Assembly: GCA_024400955.1 (NCBI GenBank)
Contig: JAKSLY010000001.1
Coordinates: 124,001-188,000, forward strand
Source of the DNA: Treponema sp.
GTDB lineage: Bacteria; Spirochaetota; Spirochaetia; Treponematales; Treponemataceae
DNA length: 64,000 bases
Reading direction: 5' to 3'
The notes under the pieces are model-generated. The model saw only the letters and a list, made by a program, of their open reading frames with translations. It was not told where the DNA came from and did not search any database. The translations under genes were made by a program, and so were the position numbers. Shown piece after piece: positions 1-7,594 of this stretch. Within the stretch, counting starts at the first letter, position 1. Each line of letters starts with the position of its first letter.

Positions 1-66
1 CCCGTCCATAATCACGCCAACATGGATGGGAAGGTTGTTTACATCTGGTGAAAGCAACTGATCCAT
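1..66 (-). CDS. uppS: Undecaprenyl diphosphate synthase, N-terminal fragment (cut by window edge)
   Basis: Only the first 22 codons are present. They translate to a start Met followed by a stretch ending HVGVIMDG, which matches the invariant N-terminal HxxxIMDGN motif of cis-prenyltransferases. The enzyme makes the C55 lipid carrier for peptidoglycan and polysaccharide subunits. It starts 4 nt after the frr stop in the same direction, the usual frr-uppS order. There is only a weak ribosome binding site, so translation may be coupled to frr. Identification rests on the short motif plus gene order. Confidence 0.8.
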   Translation of the reverse strand, partial: MDQLLSPDVNNLPIHVGVIMDG

Positions 67-70
67 GGAA

Positions 71-613
71 TTATTCCATTATTTCCTTTTCTTTTGCTTC
101 GTAAACCTTGTTGATTTCGTCAATATATTTGTCGGTAAGCTTCTGAAGCTTGTCAGTCTCTGTCTTGAGCTGGTCTTCTGTAAGTTCACCTGCTTTCTGC
201 TGCTTCTTGAGATCGTCATTTCCATCGCGGCGGATGTTGCGGATGGTTGTGCGGTAGTTTTCAGCTGTTGTCTTTGCCTGCTTAACAAGGTCCTTTCTGC
301 GTTCAGCTGTTAGCGGTGGAATTGCAATACGGATTACCTTGCCGTCATTGCTAGGGTTAAGGCCAAGTTCTGCCTTCTGGATTGCTTTTTCAATGTCACC
401 CATGATTGACTTGTCAAAAGGTGCAATGATTACTGATCTGGCATCAGGAATAGAGATTGTTCCAACCTGATTGAGAGGAGTAGGTGTTCCGTAGTAGTCA
501 ACGCGTACTTTGTCAAAAATTGATGCACTTGCTCTTCCTGTGCGGATTGTATTGTATTCTTCCTTGAGTGCGTTTACTGTTTTTTCCATGCGGCTTTCGT
601 TATCTGATGCCAT
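71..613 (-). CDS. frr: Ribosome recycling factor
   Basis: The 180-residue product matches RRF in length and sequence (RTGRAS near the N terminus, YYGTPTPLNQ, and a C-terminal long-helix region rich in Lys/Glu). RRF splits post-termination ribosomes together with EF-G. I chose the ATG at 613 rather than the TTG at 619 because AGGGG lies 7 nt upstream of the ATG and would be only 1 nt from the TTG. It sits downstream of rpsB and tsf and immediately before uppS. The pyrH gene often found between tsf and frr in other phyla is absent here. Confidence 0.95.
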   Translation of the reverse strand: MASDNESRMEKTVNALKEEYNTIRTGRASASIFDKVRVDYYGTPTPLNQVGTISIPDARSVIIAPFDKSIMGDIEKAIQKAELGLNPSNDGKVIRIAIPPLTAERRKDLVKQAKTTAENYRTTIRNIRRDGNDDLKKQQKAGELTEDQLKTETDKLQKLTDKYIDEINKVYEAKEKEIME

Positions 614-679
614 TTTCAATCCCCTGATATAAAAGTATGACAGCGGTCTGAAAACAAACCGCTGTCTGGTTATTTTGAA

Positions 680-1510
680 TTACTGTCCAAGGAGGAACAT
701 GTTAACAGAAGCAAGTTCGAGCTTTGTTCCAAGTTCCTTTCCAACTGCATCAAGTCTCTGTGCAATTGTCATCTTGTCATCTTCAACTGAAGACTGGTCG
801 AGAAGGCTAACTTCACCGAGTGTCTTGTTGATCTTTCCTTCAAGAATCTTTGCCTTAGCAGCTTCTGGCTTAGAAGCCATCTTTTCATCAGCATTCATCT
901 GGGCAATGAAGATTTCCTTCTGTTCGTCGATGTAGCTCTGTGGAACATCTTCCTTCTTAACGTATGCTGGCTTGTATGCAACCTGTGCCATACAGCAGTC
1001 TGTTGCAAGAGCTTCTGCCTTTGGATCAGCAGAACCGTTGATGATTACGATGGCAGCAGACTTGAAGTCGCTGTGTACGTAGATTCCACGGGCTGCATTA
1101 GCTGGAACTTCAATAATCTGTACCTTTGATACAGACATGTTTTCACGTGTACGTGTAGCAAAGTCGAGGAGAACGTCAGAAAGTTCCTGTTCTACCTTTG
1201 TGTATCCCTTTTCAAAAATAAGGTCGAGGATCTTTTCGCCGGCTTTCTTGAAGTCTTCGTTGTTAGAAACAAAGTCTGTTTCGCAGCAGAGTTCTGCAAT
1301 AGCAATCTTGTTTCCAACCTGACGAACAAAGATGTGTCCTTCAGCAGTTGCACGTTCTGAACGCTTTGCAACTGCAGCAAGTCCCTTTTCCTTAAGGAGT
1401 TTCATTGCTGCTTCGAAGTCTCCGTTTGTGTCATCGAGAGCCTTCTTACAGTCCATCATTCCAGCTCCAGTTGTTTCACGGAGCTTCTTAACCATAGACA
1501 TATCTGCCAT
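680..1510 (-). CDS. tsf: Elongation factor Ts
   Basis: The 276-residue protein carries the EF-Ts signatures TGAGMMDCKKAL near residues 14-25 (UBA-like N-terminal domain that binds EF-Tu) and CETDFVSNNEDF in the core domain. It is the guanine nucleotide exchange factor for EF-Tu in the cytoplasm. An AAGGAAAA ribosome binding site precedes the ATG at 1510. It lies 11 nt after rpsB in a shared operon, the near-universal bacterial arrangement, with frr 66 nt downstream. Confidence 0.96.
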   Translation of the reverse strand: MADMSMVKKLRETTGAGMMDCKKALDDTNGDFEAAMKLLKEKGLAAVAKRSERATAEGHIFVRQVGNKIAIAELCCETDFVSNNEDFKKAGEKILDLIFEKGYTKVEQELSDVLLDFATRTRENMSVSKVQIIEVPANAARGIYVHSDFKSAAIVIINGSADPKAEALATDCCMAQVAYKPAYVKKEDVPQSYIDEQKEIFIAQMNADEKMASKPEAAKAKILEGKINKTLGEVSLLDQSSVEDDKMTIAQRLDAVGKELGTKLELASVNMFLLGQ

Positions 1511-1521
1511 TTTAATTTTCC

Positions 1522-2388
1522 TTATTTTGTGTAGTTGTCTTCGTCGAGAAGTTCGCTTTCTTTCTTGTCAGCATCAACATCTTCAGACTTTGCTTCTGTT
1601 GGCTGGTAGTTAGAATAGTCAACGATTTCTTCATCTTCCTTCTTTGTAGAAGCATCTGTTGTAACTTCGTCTTCGTCACCGAGTGTGTCGATGATCTTGA
1701 GACCTGTTTCATTGTCTGCTTCGATAACTGCGTTAGCAATGATTGATGTAAAGAGGGAAATAGCGCGGATAGCGTCATCGTTACCTGGAATTGGGTAGTC
1801 GATACCTTCTGGGTTACAGTTTGTATCAACGATAGCGATGATTGGGATACCCATTCTGCGTGCTTCTGCAACAGCAATCTGTTCCTTGTGTGTATCGATG
1901 ATGAATACGGCACCTGGAAGTTCCTTCATGTCCTTCATTCCGCCGTAGTTCTTTGTAAGCTTTTCCTTTTCCTTGAGGAGGGCAGCAACTTCCTTCTTTG
2001 TGAGGTTGTCGAATGTTCCGTCAACTTCCATCTTTTCAATCTTCTTGAGACGGAGAAGAGACTTCTTAATTGTTGCGAAGTTTGTAAGAGTACCACCGAG
2101 CCAGCGGTTGTTTACATAGTACATGCCACAGCGTTCTGCTTCCTTTGCGATAGCCTGCTGTGCCTGCTTTTTTGTTCCTACGAAGAGAACTGACTTGCCA
2201 GATGAAGCAACCTTGCGGATAACTTCGTAGCTGTCTCTGATAGCAGAAATTGTTTTCTGCAAGTCGATGATGTGGATTCCGTTGCGGTCTGTGAAGATAT
2301 ACTTCTTCATACGAGGATCCCAACGCTTTACCTGATGTCCGAAGTGTACACCGGACTCAAGAAGACTTTTCATGGTTACAACTGCCAT
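1522..2388 (-). CDS. rpsB: 30S ribosomal protein S2
   Basis: The 288-residue protein begins with the S2 signature ([11 protein letters not shown], then [11 protein letters not shown]) and contains the conserved FVGTKKQAQ and [10 protein letters not shown] segments. S2 binds the 30S head-body junction. I chose the ATG at 2388 because a perfect AAGGAG sits 6 nt upstream; an upstream in-frame start at 2403 lacks a site. The last 50 or so residues form a very acidic tail beyond the conserved S2 core. First gene of rpsB-tsf-frr-uppS, with a leader that contains a stem-loop. Confidence 0.96.
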   Translation of the reverse strand: MAVVTMKSLLESGVHFGHQVKRWDPRMKKYIFTDRNGIHIIDLQKTISAIRDSYEVIRKVASSGKSVLFVGTKKQAQQAIAKEAERCGMYYVNNRWLGGTLTNFATIKKSLLRLKKIEKMEVDGTFDNLTKKEVAALLKEKEKLTKNYGGMKDMKELPGAVFIIDTHKEQIAVAEARRMGIPIIAIVDTNCNPEGIDYPIPGNDDAIRAISLFTSIIANAVIEADNETGLKIIDTLGDEDEVTTDASTKKEDEEIVDYSNYQPTEAKSEDVDADKKESELLDEDNYTK

Positions 2389-2406
2389 GAGTAACTCCTT
2401 CACTGG

Positions 2407-2441
2407 AAAAATCTTATGACTGCCAAATGCAGCAGATTTTT
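2407..2441 (-). promoter_or_regulatory. Stem-loop in the rpsB leader
   Basis: An 8-bp inverted repeat (AAAAATCT at 2407-2414 and AGATTTTT at 2434-2441) encloses a second pairing (CTGC at 2420-2423 with GCAG at 2429-2432). In the rpsB transcript it lies about 20-55 nt before the start codon. S2 autoregulates its own operon through leader RNA in some bacteria, so this is a candidate site; the link is inference. Confidence 0.4.
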
Positions 2442-2544
2442 CCTTCCTGATCTTTTTCTCGTGACTGAATTATTTTCAGCCCGGATGATTTCGTAACATT
2501 CTGAAATGGCCAACAGCCTTCGAGAATGTCCGGCAGACTATAAT

Positions 2545-3135
2545 TCATGTCATGAATTTATAATTCTGCTCCTTGAGAATATCATAAAGCTCAAAGATAG
2601 GCAAGCCCATAACGGAGCTTTCGGTTCCCTCGATTTTCTTTATGAAGCATGAGCCAAAGCCCTGGATCCTGTAGGCCCCTGCGGCATCGTGCCATTCACT
2701 GGTTTCAAGGTACCATTCTATTTCTTCATCGGTCATGGGGTTGAAGGTTACCTTTGTAACGCTGGTTCTTGTGGACATGTAATTGATCTGTCCGTTAAAG
2801 AGGGCAAGGCCTGTGACTACCTTGTGGGTTTCGCCCTGGAGGGTTTTAAGGAACGCAAAGGCTTCTTCCCGGGATTTAGGTTTTCCGTAAATCCTGTTCT
2901 TGTGGATTATGACTGTGTCAGCTGCAAGAATCCATCCGAATTCACGGTCAGGGGAAATTTTCCTTGCAACGGCGTCGATTTTCCTTGCCGCCAGATATTC
3001 AGGTGCGTTATCCGGCTTTATGTCGGATGGAACTGTTTCGTCAATATCTGCTGGCATTACGACGAAGGGGATGTTCAGTGACTTGAGGATTTGCTGCCTT
3101 CTTGGCGAGGAAGATGCTAAAATTAGGGGTTCCAT
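2545..3135 (-). CDS. maf: Maf-family nucleoside triphosphate pyrophosphatase
   Basis: The 196-residue protein starts MEPLILASSSPRRQQIL, the hallmark SxSPRR motif of Maf/YhdE proteins, and retains the ILAADTVI and KPKSREEA segments with catalytic acidic residues. The family hydrolyses non-canonical or pyrimidine nucleotides (dTTP/UTP or m7GTP) to monophosphates. The ATG at 3135 is preferred over an upstream start at 3162 because the conserved N terminus begins there and a well-formed promoter lies just upstream of it, leaving essentially no leader. It precedes rpsB by about 160 nt on the same strand. Confidence 0.9.
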   Translation of the reverse strand: MEPLILASSSPRRQQILKSLNIPFVVMPADIDETVPSDIKPDNAPEYLAARKIDAVARKISPDREFGWILAADTVIIHKNRIYGKPKSREEAFAFLKTLQGETHKVVTGLALFNGQINYMSTRTSVTKVTFNPMTDEEIEWYLETSEWHDAAGAYRIQGFGSCFIKKIEGTESSVMGLPIFELYDILKEQNYKFMT

Positions 3136-3141
3136 ACCTAT

Positions 3142-3170
3142 AATATAACCATAAAAAGGCAAAATCGCAA
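3142..3170 (-). promoter_or_regulatory. Promoter of maf, probably giving a leaderless mRNA
   Basis: On the minus strand TTGCGA (3165-3170) is followed after 17 nt by TATATT (3142-3147). The maf ATG begins 6 nt downstream, where transcription itself would be expected to start. No Shine-Dalgarno sequence of useful spacing is present. Confidence 0.65.
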
Positions 3171-3220
3171 CTTTAAAAGAAGCTTAAAAAAAGATAAGGG
3201 TGTTTTTTTCGCCCCTTGGG

Positions 3221-3250
3221 TTGACAATGGTGCGCCATAATGACAATATT
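3221..3250 (+). promoter_or_regulatory. Promoter of tRNA-Arg
   Basis: TTGACA at 3221-3226 is followed after 18 nt by AATATT (3245-3250). The predicted start is close to 3257, a few bases before the mature tRNA 5' end. Confidence 0.65.
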
Positions 3251-3260
3251 GGGGACAGTT

Positions 3261-3334
3261 GAGAGATTAGCTCAATTGGATAGAGCGTTAGCCTCCGGAG
3301 CTGAAGGTTGTGGGTTCGATTCCCGTATCTCTCG
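3261..3334 (+). tRNA. tRNA-Arg (anticodon CCG)
   Basis: A full cloverleaf folds: acceptor GAGAGAT (3261-3267) pairs with ATCTCTC (3327-3333), D arm GCTC/GAGC, anticodon stem TTAGC/GCTGA around loop CTCCGGA, and T arm with loop TTCGATT. The anticodon at 3295-3297 is CCG, reading the arginine codon CGG. The discriminator is G3334 and CCA is not encoded, so it would be added after transcription. A promoter lies directly upstream and an intrinsic terminator directly downstream, so it is a single-gene unit. Confidence 0.95.
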
Positions 3335-3350
3335 CTAGTTTAAAATAATT

Positions 3351-3390
3351 AAAGCCGGCACTCGAATAGGGTGAACCGGCTTTCTTTTTG
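3351..3390 (+). terminator. Intrinsic terminator after tRNA-Arg, possibly bidirectional
   Basis: An 8-bp stem, AAAGCCGG (3351-3358) with CCGGCTTT (3376-3383), is followed by a T-rich tail on the plus strand. The other strand also runs into T-rich sequence, so it may also end the convergent HEAT-repeat gene that stops at 3406. Confidence 0.8.
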
Positions 3391-3405
3391 AACTTTTATC
3401 AGGTT

Positions 3406-4137
3406 CTATTCTGAATCCTTCTTCTTTGATCCGCCCTGCTGGATGGAATTGAGAAGCTGCTGTGCCTTGTCCCTTACAGACTTTGCATATCTTGTATTGC
3501 TCCTGATGGCAACAATTGATGCAACCATGGCATTCTTGTCCTGAACCGAACCTTCAAGCTTTTCGTATGCGTTGAGAACTTCAAGTGCAAGGGAACTTGT
3601 AGGGTTGAGAACAGCATACTTTCTGTGAACGAATTCAATCATTGAAACAACTTCGTCATTGTCGTTGATTCCGATGTTTCCAAGGGAACGGATGGCGGCT
3701 GTAACTACCATTGGTTCCTTGTCTTCAACTGCAATTGAAACGAGAGTGTTCTTTGCTTCTTCTGTCTGAACCTTTCCAAGAAGGTCGCAGGCTGATGCTC
3801 TTACGTCAGGAAAGTTGTTTGTGACGCGGCCGTTTGTCCTGCTCTGTGTCCTTACACCTTCACCAGCAAGTCCGCTGAGAGATGCAACGATTTCTGGTGA
3901 TGTTCTTCCGCCGTCGACAGCATCTGCAAGGTAGCTGAGGGCAAGCTGTTTGTTATCGTAGTCGTCAGAAGCTGCAAGTTCAGAAATGAGGGCTGACTCT
4001 GCGCTTCCACCCATGTATTCGTCTTCTACTGTTGTTTCCTTTGCTGACTTCTGGCTTTTTACTGTCTGTTCCTGTGCAAAAACCGCCTGTGAAACTAAAA
4101 TACAAGCTAAAGCTGTAATTAGTTTTGTTGCTTTCAT
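3406..4137 (-). CDS. Exported HEAT-repeat protein
   Basis: The 243-residue product has a typical signal peptide (MKATK then a hydrophobic stretch ending SQAVFAQ, cleavage near residue 21-22). The mature part is built of alpha-helical HEAT-like repeats, for example around residues 108-155 (VRASACDLLGKV, then VVTAAIRSLGNIG). Such repeats bind proteins; a specific function is not evident. A perfect AGGAGG lies 6 nt before the ATG. The C terminus is Lys/Ser-rich. It is convergent with tRNA-Arg and follows the lipoprotein gene at 4236 on the same strand. Confidence 0.75.
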   Translation of the reverse strand: MKATKLITALACILVSQAVFAQEQTVKSQKSAKETTVEDEYMGGSAESALISELAASDDYDNKQLALSYLADAVDGGRTSPEIVASLSGLAGEGVRTQSRTNGRVTNNFPDVRASACDLLGKVQTEEAKNTLVSIAVEDKEPMVVTAAIRSLGNIGINDNDEVVSMIEFVHRKYAVLNPTSSLALEVLNAYEKLEGSVQDKNAMVASIVAIRSNTRYAKSVRDKAQQLLNSIQQGGSKKKDSE

Positions 4138-4235
4138 AAGGCTCCTCCTATGGATTACCTGTTAGTTTATAGTATTGCCGCCAGAAAATCAAGATTCCAT
4201 TGAAAAAAATGGATTGTTCCGGCCGTTCAAAAAAA

Positions 4236-4799
4236 TTAGTCTGGATTTTTTGGAAGAACCAGTCTCCAGTGATCGTTGGTTTTCTTGAACGTGTAGTATA
4301 CAATATCAGTATCGTCTTCTACCTGAACAACCTTTACCAAATCTTCCGTTACATAGCGGATTTCTTCCACCGTGTGGCCGGCTCTTGCAGGAATGAACAC
4401 GAACCTGAAGTAGTCTTCCAGGGTAAGCAGGCGGAGTCCCTTTTTCTTGAGGAGGGAAGATGCCTTTGTAAGGTTTCCCTTCATTGACCAGTACTGGCGG
4501 CTTTCCGGGTCTACGTACTTGTACCAGCCGTTGTAGTCGTAGTTCTTCATGTAAAGGTCAAGGTTATCGATGATGTGGAGAACCTTGGACTTGTCGTCTT
4601 CGAATACTTCCTTTGTAACGTGTACATTTTCCGTTGAACGGGTATATTCGTCCTTTGCAGGTTCTGGGGCTGGTTCCGGCTGTGGTGCTGCAACTCCCTG
4701 CTTAGGTTCTTCTGGGGTTGGTGTTGTTGGTGCTGATGCACATGATCCAAGTATGAATGCTGTCAAAGCAACGATTATGATTTTGTTAATTCTCTTCAT
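4236..4799 (-). CDS. Lipoprotein with Pro/Glu-rich linker, function unknown
   Basis: The 187-residue protein begins with a lipoprotein signal peptide whose lipobox ends LGSC, with Cys20 as the lipidated residue. A linker rich in Pro, Glu and Ala follows (about residues 22-50), then a globular domain of about 130 residues with aromatic-rich motifs such as YNGWYKYVDPES. I do not recognise a characterised family. The ATG at 4799 has no Shine-Dalgarno sequence but a near-consensus promoter ends 7 nt upstream. It is divergent from coaD. Confidence 0.75.
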   Translation of the reverse strand: MKRINKIIIVALTAFILGSCASAPTTPTPEEPKQGVAAPQPEPAPEPAKDEYTRSTENVHVTKEVFEDDKSKVLHIIDNLDLYMKNYDYNGWYKYVDPESRQYWSMKGNLTKASSLLKKKGLRLLTLEDYFRFVFIPARAGHTVEEIRYVTEDLVKVVQVEDDTDIVYYTFKKTNDHWRLVLPKNPD

Positions 4800-4806
4800 A
4801 AATTAA

Positions 4807-4835
4807 ACTATAATGCGTTATTAATTTTACGTCAA
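4807..4835 (-). promoter_or_regulatory. Promoter of the 4236-4799 lipoprotein gene
   Basis: On the minus strand TTGACG (4830-4835) is followed after 17 nt by TATAGT (4807-4812). The ATG is 7 nt downstream, so the mRNA would begin at or within a base or two of the start codon. It sits back to back with the coaD promoter. Confidence 0.75.
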
Positions 4836-4841
4836 ACTTAA

Positions 4842-4870
4842 TTGAGATTTTTTTTGTGAATTTATATAAT
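4842..4870 (+). promoter_or_regulatory. Promoter of coaD, probably giving a leaderless mRNA
   Basis: TTGAGA (4842-4847), 17 nt, then a perfect TATAAT (4865-4870). The coaD ATG follows after 6 nt, at the expected transcription start. Confidence 0.8.
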
Positions 4871-4876
4871 AATTCC

Positions 4877-5362
4877 ATGACAAAAGCAGTTTTTCCAGGA
4901 TCCTTTGATCCTCCAACCTTGGGCCACATGAATCTCATAGAAAGGGCCAGCCGTCTTTTTGATTCACTGGATGTTGTTGTTGCCGTAAATCCTGAAAAGA
5001 AGTCCCTGTTTTCCGATGGGGAACGGCTTGAGATGCTGGAAAAGCTTACGGCCGGATTCAGCAATGTTACGGTTCATATCTGGGATTCTTTAATAGTAGA
5101 TTATTGCAAGAAAACTGGTGCCGGATTTCTTGTCAGGGGAGTGCGGAATGCCATGGATTTTTCCCATGAATTTGACCTTTCCCTCATGAACAGGCATCTT
5201 TGCCCTGATGTGGAAACGCTTTTCATTCCTACGGAACAGAAGTATTTTCTGGTCAGGTCCAGCAGCATCAAGGAATGCGCAAAATTCGGCGGAGACATCA
5301 GCACCATGGTTCCTGCCGTTGTTGAGGAAGAATTGAAGAAGAAATTTTGCATTTCAAAATAA
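4877..5362 (+). CDS. coaD: Phosphopantetheine adenylyltransferase
   Basis: The 161-residue protein matches the usual CoaD length. It carries the nucleotidyltransferase motif GSFDPPTLGH at the N terminus and VRSSSIKE near the C terminus, matching the family's second ATP-binding motif. It converts 4'-phosphopantetheine and ATP to dephospho-CoA, the penultimate step of CoA synthesis. The start at 4877 is chosen over an in-frame ATG at 4856 because the conserved MTKAVFPGSFDP begins there and the upstream ATG would precede the -10 box. There is no Shine-Dalgarno site, consistent with a leaderless message. coaX, an earlier step of the same pathway, is at 46486. Confidence 0.94.
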   Translation: MTKAVFPGSFDPPTLGHMNLIERASRLFDSLDVVVAVNPEKKSLFSDGERLEMLEKLTAGFSNVTVHIWDSLIVDYCKKTGAGFLVRGVRNAMDFSHEFDLSLMNRHLCPDVETLFIPTEQKYFLVRSSSIKECAKFGGDISTMVPAVVEEELKKKFCISK

Positions 5363-5402
5363 CAAAATTTGTCAAAATGTCATAAAAAGAGTTAAAAAAG
5401 AA

Positions 5403-5464
5403 TTGACAAATGGTTCAAAATGACTTTATAATTCTTGACATAAAAAGGGAATCTGTAGTAATAT
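5403..5464 (+). promoter_or_regulatory. Two tandem promoters of rpmF-acpP
   Basis: The first is TTGACA (5403-5408), 18 nt, TATAAT (5427-5432). The second is TTGACA (5435-5440), 18 nt, TAATAT (5459-5464). Both point towards rpmF, which has a conventional leader with GAGG before its ATG. Confidence 0.75.
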
Positions 5465-5512
5465 CAACAACGTTATACAGACAACTTAATCAAAATAGCG
5501 AGGTTATATACT

Positions 5513-5701
5513 ATGGCAGTACCTAGATCCAAAACATCAAAGGCCGTAACAAAGAGAAGACGTGGCGTTAACATGCACTTGGATACACCTAATCTTGTTC
5601 CATGCAGCAACTGCGGAAACCTTGTTCTTCAGCATCATGTATGCCAGAAGTGTGGTTTCTACAAGGGACGTCAGGTTATTACTCCGGAAACAAATGCCTA
5701 A
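5513..5701 (+). CDS. rpmF: 50S ribosomal protein L32
   Basis: The 62-residue basic protein starts MAVPRSKTSKAVTKRRR, the conserved L32 N terminus, and has a four-cysteine zinc ribbon (CSNC and CQKC). This is the cysteine-containing form of L32. GAGG lies 9 nt before the ATG. It is followed by acpP after 14 nt; rpmF, acpP and rnc also cluster in many other bacteria, although the plsX and fab genes often found between them are absent here. Confidence 0.95.
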   Translation: MAVPRSKTSKAVTKRRRGVNMHLDTPNLVPCSNCGNLVLQHHVCQKCGFYKGRQVITPETNA

Positions 5702-5715
5702 TTTAGGAGAAAGAA

Positions 5716-5952
5716 ATGGACGAATTGTTTGAAAAGATTCAGAAGCTTATTGCAGACAAACTTGGAATCGACGCAGAAAAGGTAACATTGGAAGCATCTT
5801 TCCGTGGTGATCTCGGTGCAGACAGCCTTGATACATACGAACTTGTTTATGCAATCGAAGAAGAAATGGGTGTTTCTATCCCTGATGACAAGGCAAATGA
5901 ATTTGAAACAGTAAAGGATGCTTACGACTACATCAAGTCACAGCAGCAGTAA
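5716..5952 (+). CDS. acpP: Acyl carrier protein
   Basis: This 78-residue acidic protein has the GADSLDTYELV motif, whose Ser receives 4'-phosphopantetheine from CoA. It shuttles acyl intermediates in fatty acid synthesis. TTAGGAGA precedes the ATG. It forms a two-gene unit with rpmF and is closed by an intrinsic terminator at 5974, so the downstream rnc probably depends on read-through or a weak promoter of its own. Confidence 0.95.
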   Translation: MDELFEKIQKLIADKLGIDAEKVTLEASFRGDLGADSLDTYELVYAIEEEMGVSIPDDKANEFETVKDAYDYIKSQQQ

Positions 5953-5973
5953 TTTCTGTTGATTTTCAGAAGG

Positions 5974-6004
5974 GCACAGTTTTTGAACTGTGCTTTTTTT
6001 TTAT
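5974..6004 (+). terminator. Intrinsic terminator after acpP
   Basis: GCACAGTT (5974-5981) pairs with AACTGTGC (5986-5993) across a 4-nt loop and is followed by about ten T residues. It is a textbook rho-independent terminator. Confidence 0.9.
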
Positions 6005-6039
6005 TTAAAATGTTTTTTTAGGGTGTTTTTGGGTATTGT

Positions 6040-6789
6040 ATGAAGATCAAGAATTTTTTCTATCCTCAAAAGAAGCTGACAAGGGAAAGGGTTCATCAGC
6101 TGGATGAATTCTGCAGGAACCTGGACATTAAGTTCCGTGATTATGCGGTTCTTGACCTGGCATTCCACCACAAGTCCTTTTCAAATGAAAACATTGACCA
6201 CAGGAAGTATAACAACGAGCGCCTTGAATTTTTGGGTGACAGCGTTCTTGGCCTTGCAACGGCCGCCTTTCTGTATGAGGACATGGCGGAAAAGAATGAA
6301 GGTGACCTGGCAAAGATAAAGTCTAATGTTGTCAGCGAACAGGTTCTTGCTCCCATTGCCCTGGAAAAGATGCACATTGACCGCTATCTTGTCATGGGCC
6401 GCGGGGAGGAGATGTCTGGAGGCAGGACAAAGAAAGCCATACTTGCAGATGCCGTGGAAGCCGTCATTGGTGCCCTTTACATTGACTCGGGATATGAAGC
6501 TGCCGAAAGGCTTGTTCTTGAGATCATAGTTCCTGAAATAAGAAAGGTTCAGTCTGACACAGGGAACAGGGATTACAAGACCATGCTCCAGGAGTACTGC
6601 CAGAAGAAACTGGGGGCTTGTCCGACCTATTCCCTTGAGAAAACTTCCGGTCCCGACCATGACCGCACTTTCTTTGTGTGTGCAATTGTCGGCCAGAACA
6701 GGTATCCTTCTGCCGCCGGGAAGAACAAGAAAAGTGCGGAGCAGGCTGCTGCAGAAGCCGCCTGCCGGGTTCTTGGAATTTGTGAATGA
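6040..6789 (+). CDS. rnc: Ribonuclease III
   Basis: The 249-residue protein has the RNase III signature NERLEFLGDSVL at residues 59-70 with catalytic Glu63 and Asp67, and the second acidic site in DAVEAVIGALYID. A double-stranded RNA-binding domain occupies roughly residues 178-247 (DYKTMLQEYCQK, ending SAEQAAAEAACRVL). It processes rRNA precursors and other duplex RNAs. No strong ribosome binding site precedes the ATG. It ends 1 bp from the convergent ABC ATPase gene, and its terminator lies inside that gene. Confidence 0.95.
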   Translation: MKIKNFFYPQKKLTRERVHQLDEFCRNLDIKFRDYAVLDLAFHHKSFSNENIDHRKYNNERLEFLGDSVLGLATAAFLYEDMAEKNEGDLAKIKSNVVSEQVLAPIALEKMHIDRYLVMGRGEEMSGGRTKKAILADAVEAVIGALYIDSGYEAAERLVLEIIVPEIRKVQSDTGNRDYKTMLQEYCQKKLGACPTYSLEKTSGPDHDRTFFVCAIVGQNRYPSAAGKNKKSAEQAAAEAACRVLGICE

Positions 6790-6790
6790 C

Positions 6791-7594
6791 CTATTGCAGG
6801 AGCATTTTGTCGCTTGAAATGCTCCTGTTTTTTATTGCACGGAATTTTTCCACCAGGTCATTCATGGTCAGGTTCTTTTTTTCTTCCCTGTCGATGTCGA
6901 GGATTATTTCGCCGCCGTCCATCATGAGGAGCCTTGTTCCGTAGTCAAGGGCATGCTGCATGTTGTGGGTTACCATCATTACCGTAAGGTTGTATTCCCG
7001 GGCGAATTTTTTTGTAAGTTCCATTACGATTGCGGCATTGGTTGGATCCAGGGCTGCAGTGTGTTCGTCAAGGAGAAGTAGGTCCGGCTTTGACATGACT
7101 GCCATGAGGAGGGTGAGGGCCTGGCGTTGACCTCCTGAAAAAAGTTCTACGTTGTCATTCAACCTGTTTTCAAGTCCCATGTCCAGGACTGACAGCTGCT
7201 TCTTGAATTCTTCCCGAAGCCTTGAGTTGAGGCTTATCTTAAGACCCTTGAATCCCTTCTTTGAAGCAATGACCATGTTGTCTTCCAGTGACATCTTTCC
7301 TGCCGTTCCCAGAAGCGGATTCTGGAAGATGCGGCCGATGTAGCGGGCCCTCTTGTATTCCTTTTCCCTGGTTATGTCCTCCATGCCTTTTTCCGTTTCG
7401 CGCAGAATGGTTCCGCTTGTGGCAGAATATGTTCCTGATATGATGTTGTACAGGGTGGATTTTCCAGCTCCATTTGACCCAATGACCGTTATGAAGTCGC
7501 CCCTGTTGATCTTGAGGTTTATGTTCTTGAGGGCGTGGTTTTCGTCCGGGGTGTTCCTGTTGAAGACGATGTTAATGTCCTTGAGTTCAATCAT
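6791..7594 (-). CDS. ABC transporter ATP-binding protein (partner of a PF04392-type importer)
   Basis: The 267-residue protein has Walker A GSNGAGKST (residues 39-47), Q-loop FQNP, signature FSGGQRQ in place of LSGGQ, Walker B LLLLDEH and switch histidine VTHNMQ. It energises the importer formed with the permease and binding protein upstream; its start overlaps the permease stop by 4 bp, so the two are translationally coupled. Similar three-gene sets in firmicutes have been named after tryptophan or tyrosine uptake, but nothing here fixes the substrate. The last dozen codons coincide with the rnc terminator hairpin on the opposite strand. Confidence 0.88.
   Translation of the reverse strand: MIELKDINIVFNRNTPDENHALKNINLKINRGDFITVIGSNGAGKSTLYNIISGTYSATSGTILRETEKGMEDITREKEYKRARYIGRIFQNPLLGTAGKMSLEDNMVIASKKGFKGLKISLNSRLREEFKKQLSVLDMGLENRLNDNVELFSGGQRQALTLLMAVMSKPDLLLLDEHTAALDPTNAAIVMELTKKFAREYNLTVMMVTHNMQHALDYGTRLLMMDGGEIILDIDREEKKNLTMNDLVEKFRAIKNRSISSDKMLLQ
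6797..6836 (+). terminator. rnc terminator embedded in the convergent ABC gene
   Basis: An 11-bp perfect stem, CAGGAGCATTT (6797-6807) with AAATGCTCCTG (6817-6827), is followed by TTTTTT on the plus strand. The whole hairpin lies within the 3' coding end of the minus-strand ABC ATPase gene. There is no T tract on the minus strand, so it acts in one direction only. Confidence 0.85.
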
